64,000 nucleotides of DNA from Azospirillum brasilense (GCF_008365405.1 NZ_QOKV01000017.1:62001-126000), one strand, 5' to 3'; shown: positions 34,722-43,447, numbered from the stretch's first letter. Made by a program: numbers and translations. Notes: generated by a model not told the origin, from the sequence alone.

Positions 34722-34887
34722 CGTTGCGGCGGTGGGCGAACCCGGGCGAGCGGCGGCAACTCGACAAGCTCCACGCACATCGCCTACAACCGGTCATCCG
34801 TCCTGTGGGTGGAATGGGAAGCGGTTGATCGGGGCAACGTCAGCACGGCCATCGGCCTCCCCTCTCCGTTGCGGGAAGAGGGGAAGG

Positions 34888-35361
34888 GTGAGCGGGCATC
34901 GCGAGGAAGGCGGCGCCGCGCTCGCGGCGCTTGCGCTCCGCGGGCGAACCGGGCTGGCCGCGGCGCTGGCCGCCGTTCTTCTGCTGATCCTGGTCCAGGT
35001 GCCGGGGCAGGCGGTCGCCATGCTCTCCGCCGGTCTGGCGCAGTCCTTCTGGGCGGCGTCGATGTGCGGACCGGATGGGGCGTCGGACCGGATGCCCGCC
35101 GCGCCCGATCAGCCCAAGCACGATCTGGAACATTGCCTGGGCTGCCAACTCGGCTGCGCGCCGCCGGCGATGCTGATCCCGGCGGATGTCGCCGTCCCGC
35201 CGCCGCGCCTGACCGCTGCGCTGCGCGCGCTTCCCCTCCGAACCTGCAAGCTCCGCCGCCGGAGCATCTTCCGTCCGAACGCCCGTGCCCCGCCGATGAC
35301 GCGTCCTGCCCCGACCAAGCGACCTTTCGATTCATCATTCTCTTTGCAGGACTCCGTCATC
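34888..35361 (+). CDS. DUF2946-like small membrane protein frame, open into the next gene
   Basis: GTG at 34888 follows AGAGGGGAAGG. The product opens with a membrane helix (GLAAALAAVLLLILVQVPGQAVAML) and contains HCLGCQLGCAPPA, a cysteine pattern seen in DUF2946 proteins that travel with copper-handling genes. Family members usually end shortly after an ARAPP-like segment; here that segment (RPNARAPPM) is followed by no stop, and the same frame continues to 35868 through the PCuAC gene. I list only the part before the PCuAC start. Either the two are made as a fusion or the chaperone starts internally. Confidence 0.5.
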
Positions 35362-35868
35362 ATGAAGAAGCACGCCCTGGCGCTCGCCGCGCTGATCGCC
35401 CTGACCGCCGGCACCGCCCTGGCCCATGGTTTCAAGGCCGGGCCGGTCGACATCGAACATCCCTGGGCGCGCGCCACGGCGCCCTCGGCCCCGAACGGTT
35501 CGGCCTACATGGTGCTCAGCACCCACGGCCCGGACAGCGACCGCCTGCTGTCGGCCAGCACGCCCGTCGCCGACAAGGCGGAGCTGCACACCCACCTCAT
35601 GGACAACGGCGTCATGAAGATGCGTCAGGTCGACGCCATCGAGGTGTCACCCGGCTCGCCGACGGCGCTGCAGCCCGGTGGCCTGCACGTCATGCTGTTC
35701 GGCCTGAAGCAGCCGCTGGCTCCGGGGAAAGCGTTCCCGCTGACCCTGACCTTCGAGAAGGCCGGGCCGGTGACCGTCCAGGTGGACGTGCAGAGCGCCG
35801 GGTCCGCTGCCCCGTCCCATGGCGGTGCCGGCGGGCCGCAGGCTGGCGGCACACAGCACAAGCACTGA
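35362..35868 (+). CDS. PCuAC-family periplasmic copper chaperone
   Basis: A 168-residue protein with signal peptide MKKHALALAALIALTAGTALAHG. The PCuAC fold has copper ligands in AYMVLSTHG, KAELHTHLMDNGVMKMR and GGLHVMLFGLKQPL, the H-M-x-M pattern of the family. A histidine-containing tail (SHGGAGG...TQHKH) may add metal affinity. PCuAC delivers Cu(I) to the CuA site of cytochrome oxidase. The ATG at 35362 has GCAGGA upstream at slightly long spacing. It shares an open frame with the DUF2946-like segment before it. Confidence 0.85.
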   Translation: MKKHALALAALIALTAGTALAHGFKAGPVDIEHPWARATAPSAPNGSAYMVLSTHGPDSDRLLSASTPVADKAELHTHLMDNGVMKMRQVDAIEVSPGSPTALQPGGLHVMLFGLKQPLAPGKAFPLTLTFEKAGPVTVQVDVQSAGSAAPSHGGAGGPQAGGTQHKH

Positions 35869-36048
35869 TGGGAATGCGCCGCGCCGGCTTCTTGCAGAAG
35901 ACCGGCGCGGCCGCAACCGACGGTCTGTACTGATATACCAGCATCGCATTTGACCGTCCGGCCCCGTGGGCGCAGGGTGTGGCGCGCCGGTCCGGCAGAA
36001 GGCCGGAGCGCCACAGGAAGGAACCGCCCCGCCCATGAGCGCCGCCCG

Positions 36049-36954
36049 ATGACCGTCACCGCAAAGGCCCTGTCCGCCAACTCCTCCGGGCGGGCCGGCA
36101 TCGCCTGGATGCTGCTCACCACGCTTCTGTTCGTGACGCAGGACGCGACCCTGCGCTTTCTGGTGCAGACCTACCCCTTCGCCGAGGTCGCCTGGGCGCG
36201 CTTCGCGGTGCATCTGGCCATCGCCTTCGTCGTGGTGGCGGTGAACTCCCCCAGCCACCTGATCGCCAAGCGCCCGGGGATTCAGATCCTCCGCTCCGCC
36301 CTGCTGGCGGTGCTGACGCTGCTGGTGGCGGTGTCCTACAAGACGCTGCCCTTCGTGGACGTGGCGGCCATCGCCAATGTGGCGCCGGTGTTGGTCACCG
36401 TCCTGTCCGTTCCGCTGCTCAAGGAGAAAGTGGGCTGGCGGCGCGGTCTGGGCGTGCTGGGCTGCTTCATCGGGGCGATGATCATCATCGGCCCGGCCAG
36501 CGTCGTCTTCCAGTGGGCGATCCTGCTGCCGCTGGCCGCCGCTCTGTGCAACGCGCTCTACCAGATCGTCACCCGGCTGTTGCGCGGCGGCGATTCCACC
36601 CTGACGACCTTCTTCTACACCAGCATGGCCGGGACGGTGCTCTGCGGGCTGCTGCTGCCCTTCGGCTGGGTGACGCCGGACCTGACGGGGGCGGCGCTGA
36701 TGATCATGCTCGGCGTGCTCGGGGCGTGCAGCCATTACTGCCTGATCCGCGCCTATACGGCGGCGGACGCGGCGACGGTGGCGCCCTTCGGCTACACGAC
36801 GCTGATCTGGGCGGTGTTCTACGGCCTGCTGGTCTTCGGGGAGTCGCCCAGCGCCTCGACCCTCGCCGGCGGTGTGGTGATCGTCGCCAGCGGCATCTAC
36901 ATCTTCCACCGCGAGCAGGTGCGGGCGCGCGAGGCGGCGGTCAAGGGGGCCTGA
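36049..36954 (+). CDS. DMT-superfamily (EamA) permease
   Basis: A 301-residue protein with ten predicted membrane helices in two EamA repeats (LLFVTQDATLRFLVQTYPFAEVAWARF; TLPFVDVAAIANVAPVLVTVLS; second copy APFGYTTLIWAVFYGLLVFGE). Typical of drug/metabolite exporters; the substrate is unknown. The ATG at 36049 has no obvious ribosome-binding site, and a five-codon frame (36035) overlaps it, which may couple translation. An in-frame start at 35950 would add an arginine-rich stretch that looks non-coding. Confidence 0.82.
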   Translation: MTVTAKALSANSSGRAGIAWMLLTTLLFVTQDATLRFLVQTYPFAEVAWARFAVHLAIAFVVVAVNSPSHLIAKRPGIQILRSALLAVLTLLVAVSYKTLPFVDVAAIANVAPVLVTVLSVPLLKEKVGWRRGLGVLGCFIGAMIIIGPASVVFQWAILLPLAAALCNALYQIVTRLLRGGDSTLTTFFYTSMAGTVLCGLLLPFGWVTPDLTGAALMIMLGVLGACSHYCLIRAYTAADAATVAPFGYTTLIWAVFYGLLVFGESPSASTLAGGVVIVASGIYIFHREQVRAREAAVKGA

Positions 36955-37112
36955 ATGGCCCCCGTTTTCCCTATGCCGGAGGCACGTACACAGGACGTTC
37001 AGGTACCCTAAATATCACGGGCCGTACGCGTCGAACTGTAACATGCTCCGCGTACCGTACGCCTGCCGGTGAGGGCCGGCGTTTCTTCAACCCACAAGCA
37101 ACGAGAACAGCA

Positions 37113-37310
37113 ATGAACGGACTGCCCAAGCAGACGTGGCGCTGCCGCGTTGCCGAACTGTTGAACGATCCCGTGGTCCAGGCCGTGTTGCGCCGGGACC
37201 GCCTGACCCACGAGCAGGTTCTGGCACAGCTCACCCCCATTGCCGAGCACCTGCGCCGCAACACCTCCCCCGATCGACCCGCAAGGCGGCTTCCGCGCGA
37301 AGCCTTCTGA
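37113..37310 (+). CDS. Small hypothetical protein (65 residues)
   Basis: The product starts MNGLPKQTWRCRVAELLNDPVVQ and is helical, with LLNDPVVQAVLRRDRLTHEQVLAQL resembling a short regulatory or swarming-type motif. A hairpin (37065-37080) precedes the gene and a strong terminator follows, so it is a stand-alone unit. No family is recognised. Confidence 0.6.
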   Translation: MNGLPKQTWRCRVAELLNDPVVQAVLRRDRLTHEQVLAQLTPIAEHLRRNTSPDRPARRLPREAF

Positions 37311-37324
37311 CCTTCCAACGAGAA

Positions 37325-37357
37325 AAGGCCGCCCGCTGAAACGGGCGGCCTTCTTCT
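37325..37357. terminator. Bidirectional terminator
   Basis: A stem AAGGCCGCCCG (37325-37335) pairs with its complement at 37342-37352. CTTCTTG follows on the plus strand and an A-rich stretch precedes it. It stands between the 65-residue gene and the convergent dehydrogenase gene. Confidence 0.88.
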
Positions 37358-37405
37358 TGTGAGCCGATGTCTTGCACGCCGGCTTTTTTCCAAGCCGGTT
37401 GCGGA

Positions 37406-38908
37406 TCAGCCGGCGATCTCGAACTTGATCCCCTGGGCCAGCGGCAGCGAGCGGGAATAGTTCACCGTGGCCGTCTGGCGGCGCATGTAGCCCTTCCAGG
37501 CGTCGGACCCGGACTCGCGCCCGCCGCCCGTCTCCTTCTCGCCGCCGAAGGCGCCGCCGATTTCCGCGCCCGACGGGCCGATGTTGACGTTGGCGATGCC
37601 GCAGTCGCTGCCCGCCGCCGACAGGAAGCTCTCGGCCTCGCGGATGTCGGTGGTGAAGATGCAGGAGGACAGGCCCTGCGGCACCGCGTTCTGCAGCGCG
37701 ATGGCCTCCTCCAGCGTCTCGTAGGTCAGGACGTAGAGGATCGGGGCGAAGGTCTCGTGGCGGACGATGTCGGTCTGACCGGGCATCTCGACGATGGCCG
37801 GCTGCACGTACCAGGCGTCGGGATACCGGTCGGCGAGCGCGCGGCCGCCGCCGGTCACCACGCCGCCGTCGGCCTTGGCCTGCTCCAGGGCGCGCTGCAT
37901 GCCCTCATAGGCGCCCTTGTCGTTGAGCGGGCCGACCAGCACGCCGGACTCCAGTGGGTTGCCGATGGGAACGGAGGCGTAGGCAGCCTTCAGGCGCGGC
38001 AGCAGCGTGTCGCGCACGTCCTTGTGGACGATCAGGCGGCGCAGCGTGGTGCAGCGCTGGCCGCAGGTGCCCACCGCCGAGAAGACGATGGCGCGCACCG
38101 CCATGTCGAGGTCGGCCGACGGCGCGACGATCATGGCGTTGTTGCCGCCCAGCTCCAGGATCGGGCGGGCGAAGCGCTCCGCCAGCTTGAGCGCGACCTC
38201 GCGGCCCATGCGGGTCGAGCCGGTGGCCGACACGATGGGGACCAGCGGGCTGGCGACCAGCGCCTCGCCGACGTCACGGCCACCGTTGACGACCTGCAGC
38301 AGGTCCGCCGGGGCGTCGCCGAAGCGGGCCACCGCGCGCTCGAAGATGCGCTGGCAGGCGAGCGCGGTCAGCGGGGTCTTCTCCGACGGCTTCCAGATCA
38401 CCGGGTCGCCGCAGACCAGCGCCAGGGCGGCGTTCCAGGCCCAGACCGCGACCGGGAAATTGAAGGCGGAGATCACCGCGCAGGGGCCCATCGGGTGCCA
38501 GGTTTCGCGCATCGCGTGGCCCGGACGCTCCGACGCGATGGTCAGGCCGTAGAGCTGGCGGGACAGGCCGACCGCGAAGTCGCAGATGTCGATCATCTCC
38601 TGGACCTCGCCCAGGCCCTCCTGGACGATCTTGCCCATCTCCAGCGTGACGAGACGGCCGAGATCCTCCTTGGCGTCGCGCAGCTCCTCGCCCAGCAGAC
38701 GGACCAGCTCGCCGCGGCGCGGCGCCGGGACGGAGCGCCACGCCTCGAAGGCGCGCTGGGCGCGGGCGGCCACCTCCGGGATCTCCGACGCCGGGGTGAC
38801 CGGCGCCACGCCCAGCGGAGCGCCGTCGATGGGCGAGCGGACGGACAGGCCGGCCCCGTCGGCGGGAAGCTCGAGGCCGAGGCGGGAGAGAAGGTCGCGG
38901 TGCTGCAT
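37406..38908 (-). CDS. amaB: ALDH7-type aldehyde dehydrogenase (alpha-aminoadipate semialdehyde / piperideine-6-carboxylate type)
   Basis: A 500-residue NAD-dependent aldehyde dehydrogenase. It has the active-site cysteine in VGTCGQRCTTLRR, the catalytic Glu region ARPILELGGNNAMIV, the NAD motif SATGSTRMGREV and the ISAFNFPVAVWAWN motif typical of ALDH7. The closest class oxidises alpha-aminoadipate-6-semialdehyde (or its cyclic form) to alpha-aminoadipate in lysine and pipecolate breakdown. It lies 36 bases after the TPP enzyme gene on the same strand. No other lysine genes are nearby, so the physiological substrate is less certain than the family. Confidence 0.78.
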   Translation of the reverse strand: MQHRDLLSRLGLELPADGAGLSVRSPIDGAPLGVAPVTPASEIPEVAARAQRAFEAWRSVPAPRRGELVRLLGEELRDAKEDLGRLVTLEMGKIVQEGLGEVQEMIDICDFAVGLSRQLYGLTIASERPGHAMRETWHPMGPCAVISAFNFPVAVWAWNAALALVCGDPVIWKPSEKTPLTALACQRIFERAVARFGDAPADLLQVVNGGRDVGEALVASPLVPIVSATGSTRMGREVALKLAERFARPILELGGNNAMIVAPSADLDMAVRAIVFSAVGTCGQRCTTLRRLIVHKDVRDTLLPRLKAAYASVPIGNPLESGVLVGPLNDKGAYEGMQRALEQAKADGGVVTGGGRALADRYPDAWYVQPAIVEMPGQTDIVRHETFAPILYVLTYETLEEAIALQNAVPQGLSSCIFTTDIREAESFLSAAGSDCGIANVNIGPSGAEIGGAFGGEKETGGGRESGSDAWKGYMRRQTATVNYSRSLPLAQGIKFEIAG

Positions 38909-38944
38909 GGAAAAGGTCCTCGGTGTAAGGCAACCGGTGGAAAG

Positions 38945-40603
38945 TCAGCGCTGGCGCCCGGCGGCGCGGATGTCGGACAGGCTGCGGTTCGGCGTCAGGG
39001 CTTCGGGGTCGAGCCTGACGTGCAGGATGGCCGGCCGGCCGGAGGCGCGGGCACGCTCGAAGGCCGGGGCGAACTCCTCCGTCCGCTCCACCGTCTCGCC
39101 ATGGCCGCCATAGGCGCGGGCAAGGGCGGCGAAGTCCGGGTTGGTCAGGGCGGTGCCGGACACGCGGCCCGGATAATCCCGCTCCTGGTGCATGCGGATG
39201 GTGCCGTACATGCCGTTGTCGATGACCAGCACGATGAGGTTGGCGCCCTCCTGCACGGCGGTGCCGAACTCCAGCCCGGTCATCTGGAAGCAGCCGTCGC
39301 CGGCGAAGCAGACCACGTCCCGCTCCGGGTGGAGCAGCTTGGCCGCGACGGCGGCGGGCAGGCCGTAGCCCATCGAGCCGCAGACCGGCGCCGCCTGCGT
39401 GCCGAAGCGGCGGAAGCGCCAGAAGCGGTGGATCCAGGTGGCATAGTTGCCGGCGCCGTTGGTCAGGATGGCGTCGTCGGGCAGGGTGTCGCGCAGCCAG
39501 GACATGACCGCGCCCATCTGGACGTCGCCGGGGATGGTGGCCGGCGGCTCGCTCCAGGCGGTGTAGGCGGCGTGCGCGGCCTCGGCCTGACCGGCCCAGG
39601 CGGGGGCGGTGGGCGCCTCCAGCCCGGCCACGGCGTCGAGGAAGCCCCCCGGCGTGGCGTTGATGGCGAGGTCGGGGTTGTAGACGCGGCCCAGCTCCTC
39701 CGGCCCCGGATGAACGTGGATCAGCGTCTTGCCGGTCTCCGGGATGCCGAGCAGCCCGTAGCTCTGCGACGGCACCTCCGAGAAGCGGCCGCCGAGCAGC
39801 AGGATCACGTCGGCGTCCTTCACCAGGGCGACCAGCTTCGGGTTGATGCCCAGCCCGATGTCGCCCGCGTAGTTCGGGTGCGTGTGGTCGAACAGCATCT
39901 GGCGGCGGAAGGTGACGGCCACCGGCAGCGCGAAGGTCTCGGCGAAGACGCGCAGCGAGGCCACCGCGTCCTCGGTCCAGCGGGAGCCGCCGGCGATCAC
40001 CAGCGGGCGCTTCGCCCCGGCGAGCAGCCGCCCGACCTCGGCGACCTGGGCGGGGGTCGGGGCGCTGTCCACCGGCTGGGCCGGGCGGGCGGCGGCGACG
40101 TCCGCCGTTTCCACCAGCATGTCCTCCGGCAGCACCAGGACGACCGGGCCGGGGCGGCCGGCGAGCGCGGTGTGGAAGGCGCGGCTGACCATCTCCGGCA
40201 CGCGGTCGGCGCTGTCGATCTCGGCCACCCACTTGGCCATGCCGCCGAACATGAGGGTGTAGTCGACCTCCTGGAAGGCGTCGCGCCCGCGCATGCCGCG
40301 CTCGATCTGGCCGATGAACAGGATCATCGGGGTGGAGTCCTGCTGCGCCACATGGACGCCCGGCGCGGCGTTGGTGGCGCCGGGGCCGCGGGTGACGAAG
40401 CAGATGCCCGGCCGGCCGGTCAGCTTTCCCTCGGCCTCCGCCATCATGGCGGCGCCGCTCTCGTGGCGGGCGTTGATCGTGCGGATCGAGGAATCGTGCA
40501 GCGCGTCCAGCACGGCGAGATAGCTTTCGCCCGGCACGCAGAACACGCGCTCGACGCCCTGCGCCTCCAGCGCCTCGACGATCAACTGGCCTCCGGTCTT
40601 CAT
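38945..40603 (-). CDS. Thiamine-diphosphate-dependent enzyme (acetolactate synthase-like)
   Basis: A 552-residue ThDP enzyme. The catalytic Glu is in NARHESGAAMMAEAEGK, the FAD/middle domain is degenerate, and the ThDP/Mg motif is GDGCFQMTGLEFGTAVQEGANLIVLVIDNGMYGTIR. It is like IlvB-type decarboxylases and synthases but with no regulatory subunit nearby, so branched-chain synthesis is unlikely. The start at 40603 (MKTGGQL) matches the family; a TTG at 40633 with GAGGAGGAT close by would add ten residues. It pairs with ALDH7, so decarboxylation of an oxo-acid to an aldehyde followed by oxidation is plausible. The substrate is unresolved. Confidence 0.75.
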   Translation of the reverse strand: MKTGGQLIVEALEAQGVERVFCVPGESYLAVLDALHDSSIRTINARHESGAAMMAEAEGKLTGRPGICFVTRGPGATNAAPGVHVAQQDSTPMILFIGQIERGMRGRDAFQEVDYTLMFGGMAKWVAEIDSADRVPEMVSRAFHTALAGRPGPVVLVLPEDMLVETADVAAARPAQPVDSAPTPAQVAEVGRLLAGAKRPLVIAGGSRWTEDAVASLRVFAETFALPVAVTFRRQMLFDHTHPNYAGDIGLGINPKLVALVKDADVILLLGGRFSEVPSQSYGLLGIPETGKTLIHVHPGPEELGRVYNPDLAINATPGGFLDAVAGLEAPTAPAWAGQAEAAHAAYTAWSEPPATIPGDVQMGAVMSWLRDTLPDDAILTNGAGNYATWIHRFWRFRRFGTQAAPVCGSMGYGLPAAVAAKLLHPERDVVCFAGDGCFQMTGLEFGTAVQEGANLIVLVIDNGMYGTIRMHQERDYPGRVSGTALTNPDFAALARAYGGHGETVERTEEFAPAFERARASGRPAILHVRLDPEALTPNRSLSDIRAAGRQR

Positions 40604-40688
40604 GGCGCGCTCGTTCCTCGGCTGGGCGTTCAAATCCTCCTCAATCTGGCGGCAGGCCCCGCCCCGCGCAACCGACTTTCTTTCCCCA

Positions 40689-40711
40689 GGTCATGAGCTA
40701 TAGTCATGACC
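40689..40711. promoter_or_regulatory. LysR operator candidate
   Basis: GGTCATGA (40689-40696) and TCATGACC (40704-40711) are perfect 8-base inverted arms with a 7-base spacer. It ends one base before the ATG of the LysR gene, in the intergenic gap to the divergent TPP enzyme gene. This layout suits autoregulation by the LysR protein. Confidence 0.65.
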
Positions 40712-40712
40712 C

Positions 40713-41627
40713 ATGGGTCTGCAACGCCGCCTTCTCCCGTCCATGAGCGCGCTCTCCGCCTTCGAGGCGGCGGCGCGCACCGGCAGCTTCACCGCCGCGG
40801 CGCAGGAGCTGGCGCTGACCCAGGGCGCCGTCAGCCGGCAGATCAAGGCGCTGGAGGACCAGCTTGGCGTCCCGCTGTTCCTGCGCCGCGACCAGCGCGT
40901 GGCCCTGACCCCGGCCGGCGAATCCTACGCGGCGGAGGTGCGGGAGGCGCTGCACCGCGTGGGGGCGGCGACGCTGCGGGTCATGACCGCGCCGCAGGGG
41001 GGTGTGCTGAAGCTGGCCGTTCTGCCGACCTTCGGCACGCGCTGGCTGGTGCCGCGCCTGCCCGCCTTCCAGGCGGCGCACCCGCAGGTCATCATCCATT
41101 TCATGACGAAGATGGAGCCCTTCGACTTCCGGTCGGAGGATCTGGACGCCGCCATCCATTTCGGCGCCGCGGACTGGCCGGGGGCGGTGTGCGAACGGCT
41201 GATGGAGGAGGAGGTGCTGCCGCTCTGCGCCCCGTCCTTCCTGGCGGCCCACCCGATCCGCACGGCGTCGGACCTCGTGGCGCTGCCGCTTCTGCACACC
41301 ACCAGCCGTCCGGAGGCATGGCGGGACTGGTTCGCCGCCCAGGGCATCGAGCGGCACGAGGGCGCCGGCATGTTCTTCGAACAATTCTCCACCACCGCCC
41401 AGGCGGCGATCACCGGGTTGGGGGTGGCGTTGCTGCCGACACTGCTGGTGCAGGCGGAAATGCGGGATGGGGCGCTGGTTCCGGCGCTGGACCAGCCCTA
41501 CCGGAACCCGGACCGCGCCTATCACCTCGTCCACCCCTCGTCACGGGCGCATCACCCGCCGCTGGTGGCGTTCCGGGAGTGGTTGCTGGGGGCCTGCGAG
41601 TCGGCTTCGGCCGCTCGCGGCCGTTGA
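40713..41627 (+). CDS. LysR-family regulator, GcvA-like
   Basis: A 304-residue LysR protein with the GcvA-subgroup opening LLPSMSALSAFEAAARTGSFTAAAQELALTQGAVSRQIKAL and effector domain (VLPTFGTRWLVPRLPAFQAAHP). It is divergent from the TPP enzyme and ALDH7 genes and almost certainly regulates them through the palindrome at its start. The inducer is unknown. Confidence 0.85.
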   Translation: MGLQRRLLPSMSALSAFEAAARTGSFTAAAQELALTQGAVSRQIKALEDQLGVPLFLRRDQRVALTPAGESYAAEVREALHRVGAATLRVMTAPQGGVLKLAVLPTFGTRWLVPRLPAFQAAHPQVIIHFMTKMEPFDFRSEDLDAAIHFGAADWPGAVCERLMEEEVLPLCAPSFLAAHPIRTASDLVALPLLHTTSRPEAWRDWFAAQGIERHEGAGMFFEQFSTTAQAAITGLGVALLPTLLVQAEMRDGALVPALDQPYRNPDRAYHLVHPSSRAHHPPLVAFREWLLGACESASAARGR

Positions 41628-41793
41628 AGGCCCATGTCAGGATCGGCGGCTTGTCCGTCCGGCGGGAGCGTTCGATACTTGCGCCTCCGATCCGCTCCGC
41701 ATTGTTGGGAGAAAAGTGAGCGCTTCAGCGTGCCGGCCTCAATCTGGTCATCGTGGCGTAGGGGAGTGCCCCGCTCTTGCCCGCGCGGACGTA

Positions 41794-42429
41794 TTACAAT
41801 TTGCGATTCGCCAGGACGTAGACGACCTTGGCTGTTATCGTATTGTTGGCCAGCCAAGCATTGAACATGCCACCCAAGTTATCGATCTTCGGCTTATAGG
41901 CATTGGGACCGTTGTTGCACGAAGCATAGGTGCCGCTGGGGCCGAGGCCGTAAGTACCACCGCCTTCCGCTTTGATTTGGCAGGGGTGGTCGACCGACCA
42001 CTGCTTGAAAAGCCACCCTTCCTTGTCCGTGCCGAATTCGAAAACAACACCGGGATCCGTGTTGCTGATATATTGTGTCACGTAAGAAAAGCTCGGAGCG
42101 ATCCCGACAAAGGACTTCGGTGGAAGTCCAATCCTTGAGTAATTGCTGTTTATAAAGTCATTTGCCTGTTGTGTCGGCATGCCGCGATACCAGAATTTTG
42201 CGTTTTCCGCTTCAGCATCCGCGAACGCCGCATAATTTCTAACCAATTTCATGGCGTTAATGGTGGTATTCTTGCTATCAAGAGTCAGTACGCCTTTTTC
42301 ATACATTGGGATGAGAACCTCCATATTGTTCCTTTTCAGGGTGTTGACGATATCGTTGGAGGTCATGGTGTCGGCGGCCGCGATGTTGGGCAGCAAAGCC
42401 AAGATGATGCAAAAGAGGAAGCTCTTCAT
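41794..42429 (-). CDS. Secreted protein of unknown function in an AT-rich islet
   Basis: A 211-residue protein with a signal peptide (MKSFLFCIILALLPNIAAAD). G+C is about 47-48%, far below neighbours. The mature part has FWYRGMPTQQANDFINSNY, then PSFSYVTQYISN and GVVFEFGTD, followed by AEGGGTYGLG. This Arg-Gly, Ser-rich strand, hydrophobic strand order recalls ADP-ribosyltransferase folds, but no catalytic Glu can be assigned with confidence and I do not claim it. It may be a transferred effector or toxin-like protein. No immunity-like gene is next to it. An IS630 relic and tRNA-Phe lie just beyond its 5' side. Confidence 0.6.
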   Translation of the reverse strand: MKSFLFCIILALLPNIAAADTMTSNDIVNTLKRNNMEVLIPMYEKGVLTLDSKNTTINAMKLVRNYAAFADAEAENAKFWYRGMPTQQANDFINSNYSRIGLPPKSFVGIAPSFSYVTQYISNTDPGVVFEFGTDKEGWLFKQWSVDHPCQIKAEGGGTYGLGPSGTYASCNNGPNAYKPKIDNLGGMFNAWLANNTITAKVVYVLANRKL

Positions 42430-42667
42430 AATCCATCATTCCTTTCTGAAGTCGCATGGTGGGGCCTCTTCGGAGCCGGCAGTTGATGCAGGGTCCGTAA
42501 TGCTGTCGGTCATTCCCTCCTGAGAACGGGCGACCTAAAGCGAACGAAAGTTCGCATTGGCGGTCAGTCCGCGGTTCTGCCGGGCAAGTCCGAAGCATCG
42601 CCTTCAAAAAATGACGCCTGGATTACGGTTTTTGTGAACGGAGACCCGCCTGCTTCTTTATGGCGAT

Positions 42668-42868
42668 TCAGCGCACCGACTTGTTCAGAACGCGCAGGCT
42701 ATCAATCGATTTTGGCGAGACGGTATCGATGGGCTTGGTCCACACGAAAGGCTTGGCGTCCGTGTTGCGGGCGCGAATGCAGCGGGTAATGGCGTCTTTC
42801 AGATCGGCAACGGATTGGAGGATGCCGCATGCGATGCGTCGCCTGCAGGGGCTTGCACGGCTGTTCTA
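42668..42868 (-). pseudogene. IS630-family transposase C-terminal remnant
   Basis: Read on the minus strand, the region gives a stop-terminated frame ending ILQSVADLKDAITRC, then RNTDAKPFVWTKPIDTV and LNKSVR. The string VADLKDAI...AKPFVWT is the conserved C-terminal end of IS630-type DDE transposases. Only about 65 residues remain, with no start and no intact N-terminal part, so it is a relic. It supports mobile-element history for the AT-rich islet. Confidence 0.75.
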
Positions 42869-43035
42869 ACTGCGCCGCACACGTGCTGGCACAGCGAAAA
42901 TCGGCATCATCAAAAGTGTAGATTTCAAGGACTTGGTAAGCGAGGAAAGGCTTCTTCTACGGCTGTACCAAGTCTGTGCTGGGTAGGCCGGCTTTGCCTG
43001 ATCCGCCACCAATGGTCTGATCGGCAAAAGAAAAA

Positions 43036-43111
43036 TGGTGCCCAGGGACGGAGTCGAACCGCCGACACGGGGATTTTCAGTCCCCTGCTCTACCAACTGA
43101 GCTACCTGGGC
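43036..43111 (-). tRNA. tRNA-Phe (GAA)
   Basis: The minus strand reads as a full cloverleaf. The acceptor GCCCAGG pairs with CCTGGGC, the D-arm is GCTCAGTTGGTAGAGC, the anticodon loop CTGAAAA carries GAA, the T-arm is GTTCGACTC-type, and CCA is encoded at 43036-43038. 76 bases including CCA. It lies at the edge of the AT-rich islet, a usual integration point for mobile DNA. Confidence 0.97.
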
Positions 43112-43447
43112 GCCGCAGCGTGCGGGGGCGTCTTATAGGAAGAACCGGCGCGCTTGTCCAGCGCAATTCGTCACCCGTTCGAAAGAGATTTCTCGAAAGC
43201 GACCAGGCCGGTCAGGACGGGCGCTACCCCGAAAGTGGTCATACCAGTTTTGACCTGAGTCATGTCGCTCCACCCGCGATGGGGGGATAGTTCTCTCGCC
43301 GCGCGGACCAGGGAAAAGCGCCGCCCGGCCATGATCGATTTTCCGTGCGTGCCCTGGATGCTGTTCAGAGGGGCCTCGAGCCCGCATCCGGTATCCATGA
43401 CCGGCCCGAAGGGACCGGCGGCGCGCCAACCGCAGAGGCGACACGAT
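43112..43447. other. Leader region between tRNA-Phe and adhE
   Basis: About 336 bases without a convincing gene, although the adhE frame is open back to 43262. It contains TGGTCATACCA at 43236-43246, a small palindrome, and probably the adhE promoter. No terminator or riboswitch is evident. Confidence 0.4.

Noticed and set aside
31497-34778. 1093-residue minus-strand frame
   Set aside because: Lies opposite the KaiC-like and kinase genes, which have full motifs; composition is typical of antisense noise.
37367-40696. 1109-residue plus-strand frame
   Set aside because: Antisense to the ALDH7 and TPP enzyme genes; no recognisable domain.
42660-42869. 69-residue plus-strand frame
   Set aside because: The other strand reads as the C-terminal end of an IS630 transposase, a better explanation.
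42815-43138. 107-residue plus-strand frame ending over the tRNA
   Set aside because: The 3' half is the complement of tRNA-Phe, which often yields such false frames.
43236-43246. FadR-like site TGGTCATACCA before adhE
   Set aside because: Eleven bases with a loose consensus occur easily by chance; no further support.
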